Below, piece after piece: positions 48,931-59,000 of a DNA stretch of 62,000 nt. This stretch comes from Acanthaster planci (lineage: Eukaryota > Echinodermata > Asteroidea > Valvatida > Acanthasteridae). The notes beneath the pieces are model-generated. The model had not been told where the DNA came from and made no database searches. It saw nothing but the letters and a program-made list of their open reading frames with translations. The first letter of the stretch is position 1, and the number at the start of each line of letters is the position of its first letter. The stretch covers positions 1,305,556 to 1,367,555 of the forward strand of contig NW_019091413.1 of NCBI RefSeq assembly GCF_001949145.1, written 5' to 3'. Both the position numbers and the translations under genes were made by a program.

Positions 48931-49706
48931 AGGCTATGGCTGCAACGTTCCCATTGTACTTCGTAGCTGATGCTAAACGTATATTGTGTTGGTTTCTTTT
49001 TGTATATACTGATGTAATATGTTAACTCCAATGTGAAACGTTTCATAAAAACATGATAGTGTAAGCTTATGTTGAGAATCGGAGTATCAGTTTTCTTCAT
49101 GTAGTCGATGTCGTTATTGTAAAGGTGTTCAGCTGAGATTATATCTAGGTAACTAGAAGAAAATATTGTGCCATCCGAAAAGGGAGAGTAAACTAAACAC
49201 TTTTAATATATGGTATGGCGTTCTTTTATTCAGTAGTTTTGATTTTACTCTTAAATATTTCAAGGTGTAATTTGTTTATTTTGCATTGTTTGTAAATTTG
49301 TGAACTGTATTGTAAATATCAAATCCGCAACTGTTGGTCAACATTTTTCATGCCGTTTACAAATGTCATTATAATTGAAAGAAGAAATGAGAGAAGCATC
49401 ACGAATGAACACTCTTTCAGTCGGACAAATGAAGTCAGCACACTGCATGTAAAGAACGTTCATTTGTACATAATCACAGTCTGTGAACTACAGTCATGTA
49501 TTTGCAGTTTATGGTTAGAAACTTGATTTTGATTTGACTCAAAACCTCTGTTTGTCTCGAGGTGTATGTCATTGATAGTGGTTAAACTGCGGTACGTTTT
49601 GGAATTCTGGTATTATATATCCATTCAAAATATGCATTGGTTGGTTGCAGCATTATGATTGCAGATGGGTGGGCTTGAAAGGATGATTCACTGACACAAT
49701 TCACAG
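48931..49706. repeat. Tandem segmental duplication, unit A
   Basis: This unit is collinear with 49732-50945. Examples are GGCTATGGCTGCAACGTTC against GACTATGGCTGCATCGTTC, TAAGCTTATGTTGAGAATC in both, and a strongly conserved 3' part including GATAGTGGTTAAACTGCGG. It is non-coding. The spacer between its two conserved parts is about 200 bp (49251-49451). Confidence 0.75.
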
Positions 49707-49731
49707 TTCAGCCAATATATGTTTAAATGAG

Positions 49732-50945
49732 ACTATGGCTGCATCGTTCACACCGTATATTCATGCCAAACGTATGTTTTGTTAGTGTCTTTATGTATGT
49801 GCCGATGTAATTTGTTAACTCCAATTATGAAACATTTGAAAAAAACGCAGCAGTACGCCTAAGCTTATGTTGAGAATCTGAGAATCCTTTTTATTTCATG
49901 TAGTAGATGTTGTTATCGTAAAGATGCTCAGCTGAGATATACCAAGGTGAATAGGAGAAAATGTTGTGCCATCTGGAAAAGGAGAGTAAACCTAATATCT
50001 GCTTTTAATATGATACGGCGACCTTCCATTTAGTAGTTTTGATTTTACACTTTGGCGGATACATAGTACATCTGGAATAAGCAGTCAGATTTAGCGTGAA
50101 CGTACGTTCAAACATAAAACACGTAAGTAAAAATACCGATAATAATATTACTAATTGGAGTTAAATTGAACTTGTATAATAGAAATTCGTAGGATGTAGA
50201 CCAAGTGGGGTTTCGTGAATGGTATCAAACTCCTTCTGATTATAATTATTTCTTAGAAGTCGTATTTGAGAAACTCCTTCATCCCACTTGGGTATGTCTT
50301 GTTTCGTATTTGTATGTGCGTGGCTGCTAGTTCAGTGTGTTAGGTTTACAAATCACACGACTTCGCTGAAATCAACTTTGATTAGAATTTGCCATATTGT
50401 GTACTTACAGGAGTTAAGATTATTATCCAGTGTATGTTTACACCAATATTTTCTCGACTATCCAAAATATTTTTGTAGTCGCAGTCCTTTCCAGATATTA
50501 TCTCTTGCACACTTATTGAACGAATTTGCATGGATGTCAATGACACACATGCCAGTGCAGTCCATTTATTTAAAGCATTTCCTAATTGCTACATTGTGAT
50601 GCAACGACCACCTTGCGAATTTTGTTTTATATTGCTGAACCAGAAATGTTTCGCAAAAGATGAAGTTTGCCGTGACATTACGGAAGCTTGGTATGTAAAG
50701 AACATTAATTTGTACTTCATCACAGTTTGTGTACTTTTGTAGTTTATGGTTAGAAACATGATTTTGATTTCACTCAAAAAAATTAGGTTTGTCTCGAGAT
50801 GTATGTCATTGATAGTGGTTAAACTGCGGTACGTTTTGGAATTCTGGGTATTATATATCCATTTAAAATATGCATTGGTTGGTTGCAGCATCATGATCGC
50901 AGATGGGTGGGCTTGAAATGGTGATTCACTGACACAATTCACAGT
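49732..50945. repeat. Tandem segmental duplication, unit B (with about 440 bp extra)
   Basis: Second copy of unit A in direct orientation, starting 26 bp after it. The 5' part (49732-50052) is more diverged than the 3' part (50698-50945), which is nearly identical to 49452-49706. The middle spacer is about 645 bp (50053-50697) versus 200 bp in unit A, so one copy gained or lost sequence. ORFs in this spacer show no known domain. Confidence 0.75.
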
Positions 50946-52557
50946 ATAAACACAGTCTCATGGTATGGGGAACTGGGAACCTATCGCCAACCCTATTGCC
51001 AACAAATGACTTTCACGGTATTTCGGAATGATGCAACTCTAAGTCTGTTTTTTCTCTATTAAAATAGAGAAATATAATTTGTTGTTTTCTTAACATGTAG
51101 TGGTGGTGGTTTTGAATAGGGATGCTGTTTGACAAAATTGATATACAAGCTATTTGGAAGTGCTGTCATGTGAGTTGAATATACCCTTTCTTATATTAAC
51201 AGTGTTTCCTTTTTACGTAAGTTTCTCTTTTTAATTTGTTTATTTTATTTTTTTCCCTGAGTGAAGATGAGGTTAATTATCAGTTACCATTGCCAGTGAA
51301 GTGTAAAATGTGCAGACCCCTTGACCCTGCGTTAGTCCAATAAGGTGAAACAGACAAAATTTCATTTCAGTACGTTTTATCATTCCTGTGAGTTGACAAT
51401 GTCATTTATCAGGCTGAACAAAGTTTTGTTTCCGGTTACCTGACACCACCTACAGTTATGCAGAACTTATTCCTCTTTCTTTGAAAAAGTTGATGATTTA
51501 AAAGAAACTGACCCAATTTTTATTTATTAGTTTAGTATATTTTTCAAGCTGATTGATATAAAAAAAGTATCTGGCTCTTGGATCTTTGTACCTGCAATTG
51601 CCTTTTAAATCCAGACATTCTTTAACGTTAAACATCTGCCACCGTCACTAACTGTTACAATGAAATGGTTCCGTTTCACAAGATTAATTGACTATCACCC
51701 CAACCTAGTATGCCAGCTAAAAATTTAGACAGAGGGGAGAATTTTTTAACCATTTACCTACCCCCACCTTTAAATAATACAATAGAAAACACGTTTTGTT
51801 TGGCGTACTTTACTTGTACGTAGCTTTCTTTTCCCCCTAAGTATGCAATTCTGTGTTTAAACTAGTGGGCTAACCGTTCATCGATTCATTAAACGAAAAT
51901 ATAAAAATCATCATTACTGCAAGATTAATAGAAGAGAGATCGGGGAGATCCGTTTTTTTTGTTGTCAATCATTTACGTGTTCGCCAGGTACTTTATTACA
52001 ATGAAAATAAACCCAGAAAATGGCTCCACATGCAGTCATTACACTGTGTTTTTCTTGCTACTGTTCCGAGATTATTTGTTTGGAGTGCCCTGAATGATAT
52101 TTGCAGTGTTTGTATGAAAGAATACCTTTAAACACTTATAGAGCAATGTTTTCGCGACATAGGACCAGTGGTGGTAGTGGTGGTGTTGTAAATTGCCACC
52201 GATACCATCTAAGTATGAAAAAAAATGTTCTCGCTCATGTCAGACGATAGAGGGCTCTTCATGATATCATGACCATGTGATACATGTAGGTGAATTGTGT
52301 GTTGGACATACAATTGCAATTCTCATTCCCGTCATCATGTGTGTGATTGTGTGCACGGTATTCTCATGAAGTTGTCGACATGTTATGAAGTTTACTCCTA
52401 TTCTGTGCCTTTCCTGTAGTCACAGACCATTTTCAGGTAAGAGTCTTACTTTCAGCGTGTTCAGTCGTTATTCGTCGACGAAGGGTGGAAAGATATGTCC
52501 TCATAAATATACATGTACATGTAAGTAATCACCTTGGTGTACATCAGCGGTAACGCT
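50946..52557. other. Non-coding stretch, nothing recognised
   Basis: AT-rich intergenic sequence with short T-runs and a GTGGTGGTGG-type simple repeat near 51103 and 52170. No exon, RNA gene or clear mobile element was seen. Confidence 0.4.
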
Positions 52558-52896
52558 GTTACGCCCCAACTGTAGCATAAGTTCCAACTATAGTTGGGAC
52601 AGTCCCAACTGTAGTGCTGCAGTTGGGCTGGCCCAACTATTGTTGACCAATGTCTGTGGGAAATGGCTCAACATTATCCAAGTCAATGTGTCTCACACTT
52701 CGCACAATTCATCAAAAATGTGGCACTTAGCCCTATGACCAATGACGTGACATTTGTAAACAATATGACTTTGGCACATGCTGGGCACATCATGCATACA
52801 GGACCTCTCTGCTGTAGTTGGGCCGGCCCAACTGTAGCACTCTAATTGGGGCGGACCCAACTATAGTTGGGACTGATGCTATAGTTGGGGCGTAAC
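52558..52896. mobile_element. Fold-back element built from CCCAACT(G/A)TAG words, 339 bp
   Basis: The long inverted arms, 52558-52648 and 52812-52896, begin GTTACGCCCCAACTGTAG and end with the inverse CTATAGTTGGGGCGTAAC. Each arm itself holds several CCCAACTRTAG/CTATAGTTGGG palindromic units. Flanking AACGCT (52552-52557) and AACGCC (52897-52902) may be a short target duplication. It would extrude easily as a cruciform. No coding capacity. Confidence 0.65.
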
Positions 52897-52904
52897 AACG
52901 CCCA

Positions 52905-52938
52905 AGGGTCCAAGGTCAGCGCCATGACCTTGGACCCT
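52905..52938. other. Perfect 14-bp inverted repeat AGGGTCCAAGGTCA
   Basis: AGGGTCCAAGGTCA (52905-52918) and its exact reverse complement TGACCTTGGACCCT (52925-52938) flank a 6-nt loop. CCAAGGTCA closely resembles the monomeric nuclear-receptor (SF-1/ERR type) element TCAAGGTCA, so this could be an everted or inverted receptor site. It could equally be a fold-back relic next to the element at 52558. Confidence 0.5.
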
Positions 52939-53289
52939 GTGCTTGGACCCCCCCCCACGTGACAAGAAATTTCTGCCCATGATAGCCAGTTATGCATCCA
53001 CAATGTGATTTCCTGGAAGTGCATGTACATGAACATACATGTGTAATCTGCATGATTGAATGTATTTTTTGGTAAGCACACAATGCAGAATTGGTCAATG
53101 TTGTATAAGACTGGACACAAGACTACTGCCACTATAGTTTTACATGCACTACACTGTATGAGTACCCTGCATGTATACTCTGAAATTTAGGTCCTGGCAA
53201 TTATTGGATTTTTGAAAGTTGTTTGAAAAGTATTAATGCAATTTATTTTCAAGAAACAAACTATATAGGGATCTATAAAGATAAACAAA

Positions 53290-53370
53290 GAAATTGACTG
53301 GTGGATTTGAACCGGCAAACTTCCAGAAGACGGTAACGGTGCTCTACCAACTGAGTTATCCGTTTATTAA
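53290..53370 (-). repeat. tRNA-derived SINE head or tRNA pseudogene (minus strand)
   Basis: On the minus strand, box A TAACTCAGTTGG (53358-53347) and box B GGTTCAAATCC (53313-53303) are 45 nt apart, as in tRNAs. The D-arm stem CTC/GAG is intact. The bases that should form the acceptor stem (AAACGGA and ACCAGTC) do not pair and the anticodon loop lacks T33, so it is not a functional tRNA. A retroposed tRNA-like head is favoured. Confidence 0.6.
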
Positions 53371-53639
53371 TCATTAAATTTATCCATTATTTTTGATATT
53401 GAATTATCTTTTATTCAGAGGTGACAAACAATCAACATAAAAATGGTTTTAAAAATTAAATTATACAGGTACAAAATTGGACTTTGAAAGATATTTCAGA
53501 ATATATTAAGATGCAGCTACATTATAAATGCCGTTGACCTAAATGAGGCAAAAAAGGATTTTAAGTTTTTCTTTTCTTGCTTTTTGGTAAAATATGTATA
53601 TTTTGGTTTTGCTTTTGTGGGAATCTTGTAAAATGGAAT

Positions 53640-54200
53640 AAGCATCATTGATATATCAATATTTCGATATTATCGATCTAGGTTCGATATTGATACGGCC
53701 GATGTTACGTATCTGGTAATATCAATATATCAAAAATATCAAAAATATTGAAACTTCGTAAACATCGATATTGAAATATGCATGTATATTGAAAATATTC
53801 GCTACTGAGGACCAAACTTTATTGAAAAATACAAAAGTGCATTGTTGCATAATTTTTGATAAGCCACAGCTTACAGTGGTTCTCACGCTGAGTGAAAAAT
53901 TTCCCTGTAGCGTATACGGCGACAATTGAAGAATAAATTCAGTCACCTATCTCAGTCTTGCACACAATAATTCGCATACACTTCGCCTTGAAAATGTCAC
54001 AAAATTTGTCCTCCAAACAGGGAATTATTTGCTAACCAAATGTACGTAGACTAGCACCATGTGCTGATATCTCTATGCACAACAGTGTGTATCCCATCCC
54101 ATTATGATGTAGGGGTGTACCCTAGAACAATTTAACATAAAAAATATTTTGAAAATTATATATCCGTATCGGCCAAAATATGATATCGACGGTGCCTACA
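53640..54200. repeat. Region rich in CGATAT/ATATCG words
   Basis: The words TTCGATATT, ATCGATATTG and AATATCAATATATC recur on both strands at 53650-53800. CCGTATCGGCC and ATATCGACGG appear again at 54165-54200. The pattern resembles a degenerate palindromic repeat or an element with such ends. Borders are uncertain. Confidence 0.4.
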
Positions 54201-54782
54201 ATGGAATAGTTGAATATTTAATCAAATGGAAGGTCAAATATTTGAATATGCAATTCTTGGAACTGACTCAGGCTAACTGAAAATGACGCACAACATACAT
54301 GTAGATGGATTAATCCACTTGAACTTCCTCCACTTCCTGGTTGGTTTGTTTATTGAGTTGGGTCAAAGATTATTCATAAGTACATCTGTAGTATTGTCAG
54401 TAGTCAGAGAACTTAAAGAAAAAATTCCCATAACATAACATGTCACATGATCGATGAGATATTTATTTTCATTTTCATACTGTTTCAGTGGAAAGTAAAT
54501 AATATGACAGACTCAAGACAACTCGAAACATGGTGTGGCATCGTCACTGAAACCAAAACTTGTAAGAAAAATATTGTTCAGTGAAGAGAAAAGGAGTACA
54601 TGTACATGTACTGTATTATGCATGACTTTCAAATAGACAGGCATATTTACACATGTACAACCAAAAAAAGGCTATCTTCTGGAATTAAACATGTTTAAAC
54701 AAACAAACTACAGAAGAAGGAAGCTAAAATGTGTGGTTTATCTTGTGAAACGATCATGACTATTGGTAAATAAGCCTTTTGC

Positions 54783-55106
54783 GAGTTAACTTTGACCCAA
54801 ATCTTGTACACTGAGTTCTTTAAATTCACGGTAACGTAACAACTTGAATTCTCCATACTAAAGACACTGTTGCTATACCTCGTGACTCAGGGCGAGCTTT
54901 TGCTTAGTTACATAAGAGACGCAAGGCACCAATACACTGTTTTCAGGGCACAAAGGAACCAGTCCATTTCAGAGATGGTGGTTGCTATGCAAAAGCTTGC
55001 CACGAATCACAAGGTATAGCAACAGTGTCTTTAGTCTGGGGAATTCAAATCGTTATCATGTGCAATGAGATAACTCAGTGTACCAGATTTTATTCAAATT
55101 TAACTC
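54783..55106. mobile_element. Long-TIR MITE, 324 bp (copy 2 of the 1650 family)
   Basis: Two arms of over 100 bp (about 54783-54910 and 54990-55106) are inverted copies. They share GAATTCYCCA, CTAAAGACACTGTTGCTATA and AAGCTTTTGC words, and end in GAGTTAAC/TTAACTCTC. The central, non-repeated part is only about 80 bp. A related single arm lies at 1650-1740. The element sits 256 bp upstream of the SNX16-like 5' UTR exon. Confidence 0.7.
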
Positions 55107-55361
55107 TCAAATATTGAAAGCAACTGAAAGCAGTTTGTAGATTTCATGATATCAAGTTCCAATATATTGATCAGTACAGTCTGTGCAGGCTATTTCATTG
55201 GTTGTGTTTGCACTGCCTGTTCACTCTTTTCTCAGATCACCATGAACTGTGAAATGGATGCTACATGTAGGGGATATAATGTATGATGGAGCAGTGACCG
55301 TTTTGAGGTACTGTCAGTGACTGTAGTCTATTAATAAAGTTCCATTTTTTTTCAACTGTAG

Positions 55362-55564
55362 GCTGTGTCTGAGAGGCTGTGGTTATGCCAGGGGAAAAAG
55401 TGCACCCATTGGATCCACTAGCTAGCAGCTGCTTCCATAGGCATGTGTGTTAATCATAGCTGTAGCCAGCTGATTTGGATGCAGCCTTTTCTGTAGCACT
55501 TAGACTTTTCACTGTGGACTGTTACTTTTTTGTTCTCTGATATTCTTGGGCAGTCTGCACAAGA
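55362..55564 (+). other. 5' UTR of the SNX16-like gene
   Basis: An acceptor with a strong pyrimidine tract (CCATTTTTTTTCAACTGTAG, ending at 55361) marks the start of the exon carrying the initiator ATG. A non-coding first exon should therefore lie further upstream; I could not place it. Confidence 0.5.
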
Positions 55565-56023
55565 ATGGAAGATAAACTTAATCCCCATCACATTGACAGT
55601 ACTTCATTGACAACAGAAGTGGCAGTGGACGCTACCACGGAAGCCTGCCTGGCCTCAGCAGCTCTTGCAGCTCTCTCTATGTCACTCCCATCCTCCATGA
55701 ATGACCCAGAGATTCAGTCACCAGGTGTGGAATGCCGACCTGACACCAGTGCCCTCATGACATCCACCCCGGCTGGTGCCCTGATGGGGCGGCCCAGGAC
55801 TTTGCCTGGGCAGCTGCAGGCCACACTAGGCACTGGGGGTAACAACAGCAGCAGTGGTGGCGGCAGTGACAGCAGCAGCCCCAGGGCGTCTGGGTGTCGA
55901 GCTGACAGCCTGAGCATAGGCACGTGTGTGAGCTTGGCCGTAGAAGACCCGGGTGGGGAAGAGACGAATCTAAGGGCACCCATTGTTGGCTATGAAATTA
56001 TGGAACAGAGGGCCAAATTTACG
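55565..56023 (+). CDS. SNX16: SNX16-like coding exon 1
   Basis: It encodes 153 residues from the initiator Met: a disordered N-terminus with a Ser/Gly/Asn stretch (about residues 98-113) and then the first PX strand, [13 protein letters not shown]. It ends in phase 0 at donor GTAGGT. Long ORFs on the other strand here are composition shadows. Confidence 0.9.
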
Positions 56024-59000
56024 GTAGGTCGAAGGCCACTGATTCAATTTGTGACCAAGTGTGCAGCTGATTTGACCACATTCATAGGTCAGCCATCTTG
56101 AATAAAATTCTTCAGTCCCGGATGTTCTAAAAATTTAGAACATGTACGTGTATGTGTGAAAACAAAGAGAATGCATTTGGGGCAAATTATAAATTGCCAA
56201 TCCTGTTTTCAGATGGGTAGTTCCAATTTATGATAAAAAGCAGTGTTGGAGTCGAGTCCTCAAATCTGAGTGCTTTAGGGACCAAGTTCCAGGCCGAGTA
56301 AAAGTATACGCATGACAAGTCTGAGTCCAAAGCACTGAGTATGAGTACACGTACATTTAAGGCTGAGCATTGGGCCAAATTTGAGTACTGAGGTCTTAGT
56401 CTGAGTCCAAGTACATATACATGTATTCAACCGTGGAAAAGCTATGAAAAAGTGCAAAAAACCTCTGTCAGTGTCATTCCGCATGCGCGCACAGCACTAC
56501 GATTTCCTACACTAAAAGCTGTGGCTCCTTGTACCCAGGGCAGGGTAAGCATTCTTTACGTGTTACAGACTACAGAGTGAAACCGCTGTGTGGTGTTGCA
56601 TTCAAAGTCTTGCACTATGCTATCTTTAGTCATCACCCAGCACCTGAAAACGCTACCGATAAAAAGTAAAGTACTCTAATTTTTCCCCGAGTACTAGGCT
56701 CCAGTACAGAGTACCTAAGGGTAAAGTACGCCCAAGATCCATGTACAAAAACTCAAGTACGGGACAAGTACAGTTACTTTTTGAGTAATAATAATTGAGT
56801 ACAGGCCGAGTATTCCTGTGTACTCGAGTACAATTATGAGTACTCCAACACTGATAAAAAGTTGTGCTACATCATACATATACCTTTGTTGTCAAATTTA
56901 AAACAGTTTTGACACTGAAAGCATACATGTAATTGTAATGTTACCAGGTTTCTTCCCATTTCAGAGTAATAATAAAGTGGTTTTTTTAGTACGAACCTAT
57001 CCATCTCATGAATGAAGCCCACAGTGTTTTGGCTAGAAAGCCGTGCAGCCGTGTTTTACACGGTCAGTTTTGTGAAGTCACAGCCCATTTTTTCAAGCAC
57101 GGCCTAGTGGTGCAAATCAAGCCGTGCAGTACTTCATTCGAGGCTTGTATTTCTAGATCCCTAAAAATGTGAAAATAAAATTGGAGCTAAAATTCAGTCT
57201 TTTCCCATGTTTTTCCCCCATCAACCAAGTCCAAAATAGAAAATGCGCTGCAGTAAAGTTCAGATGTTTGGTTTGAATGTATCAACACCGGCAGGCAGGT
57301 TCCCTTACTTACAAATAATGAACTACAGCACCGTATATATCAATTTGTAACAAAATGAACACAGGAGGCCATACTTGTTCACCAGCGCCTGATCCTACAT
57401 GTAATCAACCTCATTCCCATGGCGATCGTTAGTCACCATATTACACCCACTCTTGCACGAGGTAGTCTATGGGGACGAAGTTGACATATAATCGTTTTAG
57501 GACTTGTGCTGCGTGATGAAACGAAAAATTTCTTCGCGAAGGCAAAGGCTGGCCTTAGTTGATCAGCCATGTCATGCTTGCCTGCTGAAAAGGATGTGTG
57601 CTTGTCATAAAGCAGTTTCCTCAACAAGTCATCTTTTCACAAAGATCAGAAACATGCAACAAGTGCCAAGGTTACCAGTCTTTCTTAAAAATAGAAATCG
57701 GCGACTGTCTCCACCACTGAGCTGTGCATTGCTTTTGTCAACTGATTTGCATGTGAATTCTATTTTTATTGTCCGCCGCTGTTGATCAAAGATTTGTTGT
57801 CACAGAATGAGTGAGTTGGCCATCCGTGTAAAGCAGTCACTTGACTGTCGACGGGCTGCTGTGATTCATGTACCAGGAAATGCTTGCTAAAAGTAAACTA
57901 CACCCACTGTTTGCTTCAAATAATAAAAGAGGAAAACTGCATTACAGCACTTGTGATTCTTGCAGAAATACTGATTTTTTTGTTCGGGACATTGGAGACT
58001 GTCACAATTCATATATTGCAAGCTAATCCATTCTGCCAGATATTTGTTAGTGGGCCACTGAAATATCATTTTTTTTGGTTGGATTAATAAAACAGTACTT
58101 TGCAAAAATATAGGTAAACAAAGTACTTGGAGAAAATGGCAGTAAAAGGTTCTTGAACCAAAGATCTCAAATATTCTCAAACAAAAAAGTGAGGTGAATT
58201 TAAAAAGGTGAAAATAAGCAGATGACGTGGATTATAAAGATACCACCAGAATTAGTTCTCAAGGGAAAGCGTTGGAATCTATGTAGATATTGATTAAAGC
58301 TTGGATGAAAATTAGAAGACCAAATCATCAGCTGTTTGATTTAATTTGTAATCAAAAAGGTGGAAGATTGATTGGTTGAGAAAATAATCGAAAACTTTTG
58401 ACCTGATTCTAAATTTGGTTGAAATTGTTAGAACGGTATAAAAGATCCATGTCATTTTCATTGTAGCTGTTATGTGCATGTGTGTTTGTGACATCAGACA
58501 TCAAAACCAGCTCACGAAACATTTCCTGATTGACTGCAAACAGCTGTTGACATTTTGCTGAATTTTGTGATCTATGCAGGTTTTCAAGATCCATGTCCAA
58601 AAGTCCGACCAGGAGCATTGGTTGCTGTTTCGCAGGTACACAGATTTTGTGCGAGTCAACAACAAGGTAAGACACGTCTGTGGTATTGGCTTCATATTCT
58701 CCTGGGCCCAGTTAAAAATGTGAACCAGCAATGTTAACAAAAATTGGTGATTGTAACAGAGTGCTTCACTGTTTCCGACAGTACATCTCATCAAAAAGAA
58801 CTAGCATAGAACCTGGATGGCTTGACATCCTCATGTCCAAAAACTGTATAACGATGCATAGCGGCGCAAGATGGACACTTCACCGTGCATATGTTTAAAA
58901 CGTTGTTACCGCATGGGTGCCGTTTTGGTGTAAATACGCTACATTAAGGAAACAGGTGCAGTCGCCGTGACACCACAACAGGCAAGCACACCTGGTATGC

